NCBI GenBank assembly: GCA_014859105.1
Contig: JACUUX010000001.1
Location: 107,315 to 171,314, forward strand
Origin: Nitrospirota bacterium
GTDB lineage: Bacteria; Nitrospirota; Thermodesulfovibrionia; Thermodesulfovibrionales; SM23-35
Direction: 5' to 3'
Length of the DNA stretch: 64,000 nt
Shown: positions 16,638 to 26,576 of the stretch, piece after piece
How the letters are laid out: every line of letters begins with the position of its first letter
How positions within the stretch are numbered: position 1 is the first letter of the stretch
Program-made: the position numbers and the translations under genes
Notes under the pieces: model-generated
What the model was told of the DNA's origin: nothing
What the model saw: the letters and a program-made list of their open reading frames with translations, nothing else
The model's database searches: none

Positions 16638-18968
16638 CTAAGCAACACCTGCAGGAACAGCTTCTTCTGTAACCTTCTCGATCTCCCTGTATCCACACTC
16701 TTTATTATGGCAAAAGTGTATTATCTCTCCTGCCTTATTCCACCTTTCGAGGAGGAAATCGGCATTGCATTTTGGACATTTCATGGGAACAGGTTTATAC
16801 CAGGTGGCAAATTTGCATCTGGGAAAATTACTGCAACTCCAGAAAGTTTTACCTTTTTTCGAACGTCTCTCTATTATTTCTCCCCCGTCTATTGGACATT
16901 TTATTCCTGTTGAAAGGGGCTTCGTGTTTTTGCATTCAGGATATCGCGAGCATGCAAGGAATTTTCCATACTTTCCTGTTTTTATTAACATCGGGGCACC
17001 GCACTTTTCGCAAATCTCACTTGACTGATGATTATTATTTGTTGACTGCTGGCCTTTTGATTGATGATTTTCCAGTGGCTTGGCGTTTTTGCATTCAGGG
17101 AACCCCGAGCATGCAAGGAATCTTCCGTGTCTACCCCATCTTATTACCATGTTAAGACCGCATTTCTCGCATATAGTATCAGTAGGTATGTCCTTTGGTT
17201 TTACTTTTCCTTTAACCTCTTCTGCCTTAGTCAGAACCGTCTTGAAGGGGGTGTAAAAATCTTTCACGACCTTTTCCCATTTCATCTCCCCGTCTTCGAT
17301 TCGGTCAAGTTCATCTTCCATTTTCGCGGTAAAATTGACATCAATCAACTCAGGGAATCTTTCAACAAGAAAATCATTTACTACCACACCGAGTTCGGTA
17401 GGGAAAAATTTGCCGTCAGTCTTCTGAACATATTTTCTATCCTGAATTGTTGAAAGAATTGTTGCATAGGTACTTGGTCTGCCGATACCCTTTTCCTCAA
17501 GTGCCTTCACGAGTGTTGCCTCTGTATAACGAGGAGACGGCTGTGTGAAATGCTGTTTCGGCTGTAAGTTGAGAAGTCTCAATATTTCCCCTTCATTGAG
17601 CACAGGTAATGTCAGACCGTTTTCTTCGTCGATATCGTCCTTGCTCTCGGTATACAGCGCCATGAAACCATCGAAACGTATAATGGTTCCGGATGCCCTG
17701 AATTCCGCACCCCCCTTTAATTCCCCCCTTGGTAAGGGGGGATGGAGGGGGGTAATAATGAATGTCGTTTGTTCAAGTTGTGCCGGTGACATCTGACTAG
17801 CAATGAAACGGTTCCATATCAGTTTATATAGTGCATATTGATCTTTTGAAAGTAACTGTTTTATCTCTTCTGGTTTTTTCTCGGGATATGTAGGTCTGAT
17901 TGCTTCATGCGCTTCCTGTGCCGATGCCTTGCTCTTGTAAACAGGAGGCTTGTCCGGAATATAATTTTTTCCGAACATTTTCTGAATCAAGCTCCGTGCC
18001 CACTCCTGAGCCTCCGCAGCCACCCTGTGAGAATCCGTTCTCATATAAGTAATCAGTCCCACCGAGCCCTCTTCCCCGAGATCTATACCTTCATAAAGCT
18101 GCTGTGCTATTATCATGGTCTTTTTCGCAGGAAACTTCAGCTTTCTCGCCGCTTCCTGTTGAATAGTGCTTGTGATAAAAGGTGGGTAAGGCGTCCTTTT
18201 CCTTTGCTTGCGTTCTATCTTATCCAGAATGAATTCTCTATTTTTTAAGTCAGTAACTATTGCATTTGCTTTTTCTTCATCAGGAATAAGAAACTTGTTT
18301 TCTGTTTCTGACTGTTGATTTATCCTGTAAAGCCTGGCCAGAAATTTCGGGGGCCTGGAACCCTCGAACTCAGCAATAATGCTCCAGTATTCTTCAGGTT
18401 TGAATTCAGCTATTTCACGCTCCCTGTCAACAATAAGCCTTACCGCAACAGACTGTACTCTGCCCGCACTTAAGCCCCTGCGCACTTTTTTCCATAGCAA
18501 AGGACTGAGCTTGTATCCGACAATCCTGTCAAGTATCCTTCTGGCCTGCTGTGCCTCGACCTTCTTCATATCTATCTTTTGAGGGTTTTTTATTGCTTCA
18601 CGAACCGCCCTCTCCGTGATTTCATTGAAGATGATCCTGTATATCTTGTCATTCAGTCTTTTAGATTTCTTATTGGTTATTTCAGATGCAATATGCCAGG
18701 CTATTGCCTCACCCTCTCTGTCAGGGTCCGGGGCAAGAAGAATTTTATCAGCATCCCTGGAAGCCTTTTTCAATTCTTTAATAACCTTCTCTTTCCCCGG
18801 AATAACAACATAATAGGGCTTGAAATCATTATCTATATTGACACCGAAATCTTTTTCCGGAAGGTCCTTAATATGTCCAATAGAAGCCTTAACAGAAAAT
18901 TCCTTTCCGAGTATTTTATGGATGGTCTTTGCTTTAGCTGGTGATTCAACAATGACAAGCGAATTCAT
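16638..18968 (-). CDS. topA: DNA topoisomerase I
   Basis: MNSLVIVESPAKAKTIHKILG...LAPDPDREGEAIAWHIA...ITYMRTDSHRVA; C-terminal zinc ribbons. Confidence 0.98.
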   Translation of the reverse strand: MNSLVIVESPAKAKTIHKILGKEFSVKASIGHIKDLPEKDFGVNIDNDFKPYYVVIPGKEKVIKELKKASRDADKILLAPDPDREGEAIAWHIASEITNKKSKRLNDKIYRIIFNEITERAVREAIKNPQKIDMKKVEAQQARRILDRIVGYKLSPLLWKKVRRGLSAGRVQSVAVRLIVDREREIAEFKPEEYWSIIAEFEGSRPPKFLARLYRINQQSETENKFLIPDEEKANAIVTDLKNREFILDKIERKQRKRTPYPPFITSTIQQEAARKLKFPAKKTMIIAQQLYEGIDLGEEGSVGLITYMRTDSHRVAAEAQEWARSLIQKMFGKNYIPDKPPVYKSKASAQEAHEAIRPTYPEKKPEEIKQLLSKDQYALYKLIWNRFIASQMSPAQLEQTTFIITPLHPPLPRGELKGGAEFRASGTIIRFDGFMALYTESKDDIDEENGLTLPVLNEGEILRLLNLQPKQHFTQPSPRYTEATLVKALEEKGIGRPSTYATILSTIQDRKYVQKTDGKFFPTELGVVVNDFLVERFPELIDVNFTAKMEDELDRIEDGEMKWEKVVKDFYTPFKTVLTKAEEVKGKVKPKDIPTDTICEKCGLNMVIRWGRHGRFLACSGFPECKNAKPLENHQSKGQQSTNNNHQSSEICEKCGAPMLIKTGKYGKFLACSRYPECKNTKPLSTGIKCPIDGGEIIERRSKKGKTFWSCSNFPRCKFATWYKPVPMKCPKCNADFLLERWNKAGEIIHFCHNKECGYREIEKVTEEAVPAGVA
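17707..17756. repeat. palindromic C/G-tract repeat inserted in frame in topA
   Basis: cccccctttaattccccccttggtaaggggggatggaggggggt encodes TPLHPPLPRGELKGGAE. Confidence 0.8.
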
Positions 18969-20050
18969 GCCAGATAAAACCTCTTCCCCGATATTTGCTT
19001 TACAGCACCTTTTAACTCAAGCCCCAGAAGAATTCCGAGTATCCTTGAGGATGGTAAGCCGCTCTCACGTGATATAGCATCTATCTGCTTCGGCTCCCCC
19101 GATAGATGTTTACATAATTCCATTTCTTCTCCTGTAATTTCAATTTTTACCTTGTCTTTGGATTTTATAAATCCTCTCAAGACAGGGGCAAGTTCTCTGA
19201 TAACATCATCTGCATTTCTTGTTAGTATAGCACCTCTCTTGACCAGTTCGTTCGTACCCTCGGAATTGAAAGAGGTTACATTACCGGGTACTGCAAAGAC
19301 CTCCCTGTTCTGTTCAAGGGCATATGCTGCTGTTATCAGTGAACCGCTGTCAGATGTGGCCTCTATGACAAGCACACCAAGACAAAGCCCGCTGATGATT
19401 CTATTTCTCCTCGGAAAATTTTCCCTGTCAGGAGGAGTCCCGGGAGAAAACTCGCTTAAAACACACCCTGAACCTGCAATCCTTTCCATCAAGATTTTAT
19501 TCTCTGGAGGATATGGAATGTCAAGACCTGAACCAAGCACTGCTATAGTTCTTCCTCCAGCTTTTAATGCACTTCTGTGCGATAACGAATCAATACCTCT
19601 TGCCATTCCACTTACTATAGTAAATCCCATCGATGCAAGTTCTTCAGCTATTTGTTCGGCAACCGATGCACCATAGTGTGTTGGGTTCCGTGAACCAACA
19701 ACTGCTATCGCAAATTTATCTTTAGGCTGGATGTCACCCTTAATATAAATCAATGCAGGAGCATCCTCTATCTCCCTGAGCATCTCCGGATACAAAGGGT
19801 CTCCATAACTGATAACTTTTAACCCTTTACTTTCCAATACATCAATCTGTTTCCCGATCAAATCCCATGATGAAAATTCTTTTATAGTTTTCGCCACCCT
19901 TGTACCTATCCCTTCCACAGCAAGAAGGTCATCAAAATCGGAATTGAATATGTTTCCGGGCGTACCGAACTTTGAGAGCAACTTCTTAGCCCTCACCGGA
20001 CCTACATCCTGTAACATTGATAAAGCAATCCAGTATTTGATGTCTGACAT
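18965..20050 (-). CDS. dprA: DNA processing protein
   Basis: AVVGSRNPTHYGASVAEQIAEELASMGFTIVSGMARGIDSLSHRSAL. Confidence 0.95.
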   Translation of the reverse strand: MSDIKYWIALSMLQDVGPVRAKKLLSKFGTPGNIFNSDFDDLLAVEGIGTRVAKTIKEFSSWDLIGKQIDVLESKGLKVISYGDPLYPEMLREIEDAPALIYIKGDIQPKDKFAIAVVGSRNPTHYGASVAEQIAEELASMGFTIVSGMARGIDSLSHRSALKAGGRTIAVLGSGLDIPYPPENKILMERIAGSGCVLSEFSPGTPPDRENFPRRNRIISGLCLGVLVIEATSDSGSLITAAYALEQNREVFAVPGNVTSFNSEGTNELVKRGAILTRNADDVIRELAPVLRGFIKSKDKVKIEITGEEMELCKHLSGEPKQIDAISRESGLPSSRILGILLGLELKGAVKQISGKRFYLA

Positions 20051-20054
20051 TAAA

Positions 20055-21245
20055 CTAACTTTTCAATTTTCTTAATTTTAACCTCAGGGCATTGAGTTTT
20101 ATGAAACCTTCTGCATCTTTCTGATTATATACTTCTTCACCCTCAAATGTTGCTAGTTCAGGTTGATATAATGAATTAGGTGATTTTCTTCCTATAATAT
20201 AACAATTGCCTTTATACAGCTTTATCCTTACAGTGCCTGTTACTCCTTTCTGTATGTAATCTATAAATTTCTGAAGGGCAACCCTCTCAGGAGAAAACCA
20301 GTAACCATAATAAACAAGCTCTGAATAACGGGTTATGAGCGAGTCCCTGATATGCATTATCTCTCTATCAAGCACAAGTGATTCTATCGCCATATGCGAT
20401 TTGTGAAGTACTGTACCACCAGGTGTTTCATAAACGCCTCTTGATTTAATGCCTACGTACCTGTTTTCTACTAAGTCAACTCTGCCTATACCATGTTGGC
20501 CTGCTAATGAATTCAATTTTGCGAGCAGTTTTGCAGGAAACATTCGTTTATTGTTTATTCCAACAGGGTCACCGTTTTTATAAGATATATCAATGTATAC
20601 AGGTTTATCCGGTGTTTTTTCAGGCGGTGTAATCATTGTATACATATCCTGCGGTGGTTCTTCCCATGGATCTTCGAGTACCCCGCCTTCATAGCTTATA
20701 TGAAATAAGTTCCTGTCGACGCTATAAGGTTTTTCTCTTGTTGCTGTAACATATATTTTGTGTTTCCGGGCATATTCAATCAGGTCGCTTCTCGATTTAA
20801 AAGGCCATTCTCTCCATGGAGCTATAACCTTTATTTCCGGTTTGAATGCATAGTATGTAAGCTCAAACCTGACCTGATCGTTCCCCTTCCCTGTAGCTCC
20901 ATGGGCTACAGCTTCTGCTTTTTCCTTCTCGGCAATTTCTATCTGCTTTTTTGCAATTAGAGGCCTTGCAATAGATGTTCCGAGCAGATAGAAGCCTTCA
21001 TACACCGCATTAGCCCTGAGCATCGGAAATATATAGTCTTTTACGAATTCTTCTCTCAAATCTTCAACATAAACTTTTGAGGCTCCTGTCATCAACGCTT
21101 TTTCTTTAATCCTGTCAAGATCCTCACCTTGTCCGATATCAGCGCAAAAGGCTATTATTTCTACCTTATATTTTTCCTTAAGCCATTTTATAGCAACAGA
21201 AGTATCAAGCCCGCCCGAGTATGCAAGTACTACTTTACTTAACAT
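20055..21245 (-). CDS. argG: argininosuccinate synthase
   Basis: [23 protein letters not shown]...[14 protein letters not shown]. Confidence 0.97.
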   Translation of the reverse strand: MLSKVVLAYSGGLDTSVAIKWLKEKYKVEIIAFCADIGQGEDLDRIKEKALMTGASKVYVEDLREEFVKDYIFPMLRANAVYEGFYLLGTSIARPLIAKKQIEIAEKEKAEAVAHGATGKGNDQVRFELTYYAFKPEIKVIAPWREWPFKSRSDLIEYARKHKIYVTATREKPYSVDRNLFHISYEGGVLEDPWEEPPQDMYTMITPPEKTPDKPVYIDISYKNGDPVGINNKRMFPAKLLAKLNSLAGQHGIGRVDLVENRYVGIKSRGVYETPGGTVLHKSHMAIESLVLDREIMHIRDSLITRYSELVYYGYWFSPERVALQKFIDYIQKGVTGTVRIKLYKGNCYIIGRKSPNSLYQPELATFEGEEVYNQKDAEGFIKLNALRLKLRKLKS

Positions 21246-21398
21246 TTAGAATCTCCTGACTATCTTTGATGATAAGAAAACTCTTTTCTTTCAGAATATT
21301 AAAGTTAGCATAATCAGAAAAAAATGTAAAACTGACACTGAAACGCTATTGACCCATATCATTCACTTATTCGGGTTGATATAGGCAGGAAAAAGTTG

Positions 21399-21449
21399 TT
21401 GACATTCTGGTATGCGGCATTTTAAAATGATTTTGAGAATCAATCTCAA
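21399..21449 (+). promoter_or_regulatory. promoter with Fur-box-like operator upstream of fur
   Basis: TTGACA-N18-TAAAAT followed by TTGAGAATCAATCTCAA palindrome 5 nt before the ATG. Confidence 0.55.
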
Positions 21450-21454
21450 TTATT

Positions 21455-21886
21455 ATGGAAGAAAAGATATTTAAAAAATTTCTCAAGGATAGAGGACAGA
21501 GGTTAACCAGAGAACGGGCAGCCATTCTCCGGAAGACTTCTTCAAGTCAGGGTCATTTCGATCCCGAGTCCCTTTATCTGGAGATGAAGAAAAAGAGCCT
21601 CAAAATCTCGCGGGCTTCTGTTTACCGGACTCTCCACATCCTCTGTGAGTGCGGATTGATAGAGAAGGTCAAAAAGACAGAGCACGGGACGATTTATGAA
21701 AAAACCTATGGTCAGGGGCACCACGACCACATGCTCTGCCTCAGTTGCGGCGAGGTTATTGAGTTTTACTCTGAAGATCTCGAGAGATTACAGAAAGACC
21801 TCTGTAAAAAGTATGGTTTTCAATGGACGAACCATACTCTTGAAATACAGGGCTACTGCAAAAAATGTCTGAAGAAAACCGGTTAA
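21455..21886 (+). CDS. fur: Fur family transcriptional regulator
   Basis: GQRLTRERAAILRKTSSSQGHFDPESLY...HHDHMLCLSCGEVIEF. Confidence 0.93.
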   Translation: MEEKIFKKFLKDRGQRLTRERAAILRKTSSSQGHFDPESLYLEMKKKSLKISRASVYRTLHILCECGLIEKVKKTEHGTIYEKTYGQGHHDHMLCLSCGEVIEFYSEDLERLQKDLCKKYGFQWTNHTLEIQGYCKKCLKKTG

Positions 21887-21902
21887 TGGGGGAAAAGAGT
21901 TT

Positions 21903-22175
21903 ATGAACATAGATTTACTGCCACTTATTGCTTTAAGAGAAGGAGAAGAAGGGCTTATTCATTTCATTTCAGGAGGATACGGTCTCATAAGCAGACTTGC
22001 TTCCATGGGGATAGCCCCTGGTACACAAGTTACAGTCCTTAGAAACAGCGGAGGTCCTCTGTTGCTCCTCACCAATGGTACAAGGATTGCAATTGGGAAA
22101 GGTCAGTCTTCGAAGATAATGGTGTGCAAGCTCAAGATAAAAAAAGAGACAAAACCGAATGAGGGGAAAAAATAA
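21903..22175 (+). CDS. feoA: ferrous iron transport protein A
   Basis: GLISRLASMGIAPGTQVTVLRNSGGPLLL; adjacent feoB. Confidence 0.9.
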   Translation: MNIDLLPLIALREGEEGLIHFISGGYGLISRLASMGIAPGTQVTVLRNSGGPLLLLTNGTRIAIGKGQSSKIMVCKLKIKKETKPNEGKK

Positions 22176-24147
22176 GCTCCTTGTAGCCCTTGCGGGACAG
22201 CCGAACGTTGGAAAATCCACAGTCTTCAATATTCTTACAGGATTATCTCAACATGTAGGCAACTGGCCCGGGAAAACAGTAGAGAAAAAAGAAGGGTTTT
22301 TCATCTCAGGAGATACTGAGATAAAAATAGTTGACCTTCCCGGAACATACAGTCTTACAGCATTTTCAGAGGAAGAAAGGGTAGCAAGGGATTTTGTAAT
22401 AAAGGAACAGCCAGGCGTTATTATCCTTATAACCAATGCAGCTGCCCTCGAACGAAGTCTGTATCTCCTTTCGGAGCTGCTACTTCTCGGTTCACCTGTC
22501 GTACTTGGCCTGAACATGATAGATGTAGCGCAGGAGCAGGGGATTCAGATAGATGTGGAAGCCCTGAAAAATTTTCTTGGAATACCTGTCGTCCCATTGG
22601 TTGCAACAAAAAATAAAGGGCTAAAGGAGCTTATCTCGGGGGCAGTATCTCTTGTAAAAGGAGAGCTTTCGTATAACCTCTCGCTTCCCAGGGTATCCCC
22701 TGATCATAAAGAGGTATTCGATGACCTTTTAGAAAAGGTGAAAGAACATATTCCACAATCTTATCCTGTACATTGGGTCGTAACAAAGTTAATGGAAGGG
22801 GACCCGGAAGTCCTGGACATGCTAAAGAAATTTTTACCAGCAGAAAAATGGGAAAAAGTAGAATCTCTTCTCCTGAAACATGAAGACTCCCAGCTCGCCA
22901 TCGTCGCAGGCAGATATGACTGGATAGAGGATGCCATTCGTGCATCTGTCTCCCAATTTAAAAGGGGGCAGATACTTCTAACGGACAGGTTAGATCAAGT
23001 GCTTACACGTCCTGTATTCGGCATTCCGATACTTTTAGGTATACTCGGTATCGTGTTTGTGCTGACCTACGGGTTAGGGTCACCCTTACAGGGGCTGCTG
23101 GAATGGCTGATAAACTCTTTTGCGAGATGGATTGATCCATTTCTCTACAGCGCTTCAGCATGGATAAGGGGAATCATAATAGACGGCATAATAGGAGGAG
23201 CGGGAACAGTCCTCACATTCCTGCCCATACTGCTTATTTTTTTCGCAGCCATGGCTTTTCTTGAGGACGTAGGATACATGGCAAGGGCTGCCTTCGTAAT
23301 GGACAGGTTTATGCATATAATAGGTCTCCATGGGAAAAGTTTTCTTCCCATTTTTCTTGGATTCGGGTGCAATGTCCCCGCAGTGCTGGGTGCAAGGATA
23401 ATAGAATCCGAAAGGGCAAAAATCCTTACAATATTACTCACGCCTTTTGTCCCCTGTACTGCCAGGCTTGCGGTACTGGCACTGGTAGCAGCCGCGGTTT
23501 TTGGAAGTTCAGGAGCCATTGTATCGTGGTCTCTTGTAGCTTTAAACATACTTGCTCTGGGTATCGCCGGAATGCTCGTAAGCAGGTTTTTTTTAAAAGG
23601 GCAAAAAATGCCTTTCATAATGGAACTTCCTCTTTATCACAGGCCGAATCCGAAGACAATATGTGTAGTTGTCTGGAACAGGTTAAAGGCATTTATAAAA
23701 CGCGCCGGTACGGTTATTCTCGGATTTTCTGTATTTATATGGATCATATCCAATATCCCCGGTGCAACGATAGAGGAGAGCCTTCTCGGATGGATGGGAC
23801 TTCTTATCGAACCTTTAGGAGAGCCTCTCGGTCTGGACTGGAAGATGATAGTAGCCTTGCTGGGAAGCTTTGTTGCCAAAGAGAACACGATAGCAATGCT
23901 CGGGGTGCTCTATGGCGTGGGCGAAGAAGGTCTCAGGAATGTCCTGCCAAATGTAATGAGTCATGCATCTGCACTTTCATTCCTTGTCGTTATGATGCTC
24001 TTCATACCATGCGCAGCAACAGTGGCTGTGATGAAGCAGGAGATAGGAAGCTGGAAGTGGTTCCTATTTTCTTTCGTCCTAATGTTTATCGTATCATTCG
24101 GCAGCGGATTAGTGGCCTACCGCCTTGCACTGCTATTAGGGATATAA
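22159..24147 (+). CDS. feoB: ferrous iron transport protein B
   Basis: VALAGQPNVGKSTVFNILTGLSQHVGNWPGKTVEKKEG...; C-terminal permease. Confidence 0.97.
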   Translation: MRGKNKLLVALAGQPNVGKSTVFNILTGLSQHVGNWPGKTVEKKEGFFISGDTEIKIVDLPGTYSLTAFSEEERVARDFVIKEQPGVIILITNAAALERSLYLLSELLLLGSPVVLGLNMIDVAQEQGIQIDVEALKNFLGIPVVPLVATKNKGLKELISGAVSLVKGELSYNLSLPRVSPDHKEVFDDLLEKVKEHIPQSYPVHWVVTKLMEGDPEVLDMLKKFLPAEKWEKVESLLLKHEDSQLAIVAGRYDWIEDAIRASVSQFKRGQILLTDRLDQVLTRPVFGIPILLGILGIVFVLTYGLGSPLQGLLEWLINSFARWIDPFLYSASAWIRGIIIDGIIGGAGTVLTFLPILLIFFAAMAFLEDVGYMARAAFVMDRFMHIIGLHGKSFLPIFLGFGCNVPAVLGARIIESERAKILTILLTPFVPCTARLAVLALVAAAVFGSSGAIVSWSLVALNILALGIAGMLVSRFFLKGQKMPFIMELPLYHRPNPKTICVVVWNRLKAFIKRAGTVILGFSVFIWIISNIPGATIEESLLGWMGLLIEPLGEPLGLDWKMIVALLGSFVAKENTIAMLGVLYGVGEEGLRNVLPNVMSHASALSFLVVMMLFIPCAATVAVMKQEIGSWKWFLFSFVLMFIVSFGSGLVAYRLALLLGI

Positions 24148-24195
24148 GATATGTCGCTATTTGTAATCTAAATTGAGTTTATAAACGAATGCTAA

Positions 24196-25023
24196 TTAAT
24201 ATTGATATAGTATCGACAGCTTTGCTCTTTCGGAAGGATTTGCTGTATCTTGCGCATCAACCTCAATTGTGTAGAGATACGGCACAGGGACCACAGATGA
24301 TCCCGGTACAGGTGGGAATCCCGGATCAACCAGCCCCTCGTCCTCACCTGTATTGCCCCAAACTGTATCAACTATCTTTGCATAAGCCGTATATGTTGGA
24401 CTTACACCGAGATTCAGACTCATGTCATATGTGGAAGGGGTTCCATGGGTAATAGTAAGAGAACTATCACAGCCTGTCCAACAGGCTGTTGGCAGATTGA
24501 GCTTGGTAGCCAGATCTGTATAATTGCCAATAGTGATACATGGTGTACCATCTGGAAGAGTAGCAGCTACATTAGTCTGGCATGTTGCAGGTGTTGTAAT
24601 TAAAGGACCGAGGGACGATAAGTCACCCAAAAGGTTATTAACTTTAGATTGCTCTCCCCGCATTCCAATAAACTGATATATGACATCTGCACCGCCTATA
24701 CCAGCCTCAAGTGCTGTTTTATATCTCTTCTCCATGCCCGATATTTGTGTACCGGTCGTTAGCATGTAAATCAACCCTGCCATGATAGCCAGGGCAATAG
24801 CCGATAATATCAGTACCATCACAAGGGCTATGCCTTGGTCAGTAGACAGTAGACGGTAGGTAGTAGACAGGGAATTCTTTTTTTTAGTAGACAGTAGAGA
24901 GTAGACAGTAGACAGGAATCCATTTGTCTTTCCCTGTCTACTATATGCTGTTTGCTGTCTACTTCCTTTGCTGTTTGCTACATGCTGTCTACTTTCCTGT
25001 TTGTATACTTCTGATAAGTCCAT
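24196..25023 (-). CDS. PilX-like minor pilin assembly protein (copy 1), N-terminus extended through repeats
   Basis: GIALVMVLILSAIALAIMAGLIYMLTTGTQISGMEKRYKTALEAG; paralogue of 35966-36634. Confidence 0.75.
   Translation of the reverse strand: MDLSEVYKQESRQHVANSKGSRQQTAYSRQGKTNGFLSTVYSLLSTKKKNSLSTTYRLLSTDQGIALVMVLILSAIALAIMAGLIYMLTTGTQISGMEKRYKTALEAGIGGADVIYQFIGMRGEQSKVNNLLGDLSSLGPLITTPATCQTNVAATLPDGTPCITIGNYTDLATKLNLPTACWTGCDSSLTITHGTPSTYDMSLNLGVSPTYTAYAKIVDTVWGNTGEDEGLVDPGFPPVPGSSVVPVPYLYTIEVDAQDTANPSERAKLSILYQY
24838..25012. repeat. degenerate AGTAGACAG / CTGTCTACT phrase repeats
   Basis: Multiple direct and inverted AGTAGACAG units read in sequence; further units at 25259-25300. Confidence 0.8.
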
Positions 25024-25245
25024 AAAGCATCCTCCCGGCTTCTTCAGTCAGACATGTTAAATCCTTATTGTCTTTTGAATATCCAAGATCTACGGATAGA
25101 ATAAGATAATACCTCAATTCTTCCAAAGAACTCTGACTGATGTTGTAAAAAGGGGAAATCTCTTGTAATTCTATATGTATCTAATACAAGTTTATGCGCC
25201 TTCTTCCAGACTTCTAAATCCTCAAATCTCTTAACCTTTTTATTC
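25024..25245 (-). pseudogene. four-helix-bundle (23S rRNA IVP/S23-type) protein remnant
   Basis: MNKKVKRFEDLEVWKKAHKLVLDTYRITRDFPF then frame change to SLEELRYYLILSVDLGYSKDNKDLTCLTEEAGRMLYGLIRSIQTG; middle missing. Confidence 0.7.
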
Positions 25246-26576
25246 ATTTTTCTTCCGCCTGTCTCCTGTCTACTATCTACTGTTTGCTGTCTACTTTTTT
25301 CTCTCAGATTATTCGGTTTCACAACCAGTGTATACACTTTCCATCTGTAATTTTGCCAGTTAGTTATTCCATTGAGTTTAAAATCTCGCCCTAAAACTGT
25401 CTCTCCGGTACAACTACCGCCCGGTAAATCCGCTGAAAGTTCCCCAACTCTGATAGAACCGGAGGCTACAGGAGGATTAAAGGTAAAATCTCTATCAAAT
25501 TGTCCCTCCTGTGCTAGTATGTATACTCTCACCGCTCTCACACGATCCCGTATATTTTTGGCATCCACTGTAGCTAAAACATCTTCAAGGTCATTTACAT
25601 AACAATTCACTGCGCCATCTGTATCAATATCAATACCATACACTATCTGCATGTCGGCGACACAGTCGAGGAGGGGTAAGATATCCCTCCTTGATCCATC
25701 AGCATGAGCTATAACAGCCTTTCTAAGAACACCTGTGTTAGGGGCACATCTGTCAGGCACATCATCTTGAGCCGGATCGATGTGTGACCTCCAGATATAA
25801 TAATCTGCCCTGTTAAAAGGCATTCGAGGAGGGTTATCATCAGCAGGATTGTTAATGCCATATATAAAACGGGTCTCCGTATCATCTGCAAAACCGTCGG
25901 TAGCATTATATGTTGTATGAAAACCTCCACCGCTGACAACTAAGGATCGCCGGTTTGCATCTGAGGTTCCTGGTGAGAGAACAATCACACGATCGCCATT
26001 AACAAAATTCTCATTTGCAATATCCCAGATCCTTTTCACATCGCCCGTACTCAAGTGTGTCCATCTCCGGGCTGGAGCATTTCTTGCGACATTCGTAGCT
26101 TTTATCACCAGATAATCGGAGTCATTGAAAACAGCATTCGGCCAACCAAAAGTAACGTTATTCCCGCTTATAATTGCCCTCGGTGGGTTATTTGGAGCAT
26201 CGTTGTATACTGCTGCTTCAGCAGCCGATGCCTCCTCATAATTTATGCCTGCAGGAATCACCCATGACAGCCCATATCCTGCATGCTCAATATCTCGTCT
26301 CAATATCTCAAGCCCAATTATGCCTTCTATATCAGTCTCTGCTATCTTGCTTTGCTGTTTGAATTGTGTTAGCAAACCTGTAAATACCTGAGAAGCAGCA
26401 GCCATAACAAGCACAAAGACAACCATTGTTACCATGAGTTCTATTAGGGTAAACCCCGTTTGATTCATGATGCATAATGCACGATACGACCCGATACATG
26501 ATCCACGATTCACGATACATGATAAATACCTGCATCCTGTATCCTGCATCTTGTATCCTTGCCTCTTCGTGCCCAT
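25065..26576 (-). CDS. PilW-like minor pilin (copy 1), 3' end fused to repeat and S23 remnant; likely start MNQTGFTLIELM
   Basis: GFTLIELMVTMVVFVLVMAAASQVFTGLLTQFKQQSKIAETDIEGIIGLEILRRDIEHAGYGL. Confidence 0.85.
   Translation of the reverse strand: MGTKRQGYKMQDTGCRYLSCIVNRGSCIGSYRALCIMNQTGFTLIELMVTMVVFVLVMAAASQVFTGLLTQFKQQSKIAETDIEGIIGLEILRRDIEHAGYGLSWVIPAGINYEEASAAEAAVYNDAPNNPPRAIISGNNVTFGWPNAVFNDSDYLVIKATNVARNAPARRWTHLSTGDVKRIWDIANENFVNGDRVIVLSPGTSDANRRSLVVSGGGFHTTYNATDGFADDTETRFIYGINNPADDNPPRMPFNRADYYIWRSHIDPAQDDVPDRCAPNTGVLRKAVIAHADGSRRDILPLLDCVADMQIVYGIDIDTDGAVNCYVNDLEDVLATVDAKNIRDRVRAVRVYILAQEGQFDRDFTFNPPVASGSIRVGELSADLPGGSCTGETVLGRDFKLNGITNWQNYRWKVYTLVVKPNNLREKSRQQTVDSRQETGGRKMNKKVKRFEDLEVWKKAHKLVLDTYRITRDFPFLQHQSEFFGRIEVLSYSIRRSWIFKRQ

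Noticed and set aside
16765-18944. Numerous plus-strand ORFs opposite topA
   Set aside because: Shadow ORFs antisense to a well-supported essential gene.
23367-24176. 269-aa plus-strand ORF overlapping feoB in another frame
   Set aside because: Out-of-frame overlap; Cys/Arg/Ser-rich composition typical of non-coding frames.
24838-25012. AGTAGACAG repeat tract as a CRISPR array
   Set aside because: Units are short, degenerate, irregularly spaced and partly inverted; no spacers of constant length and no cas genes.
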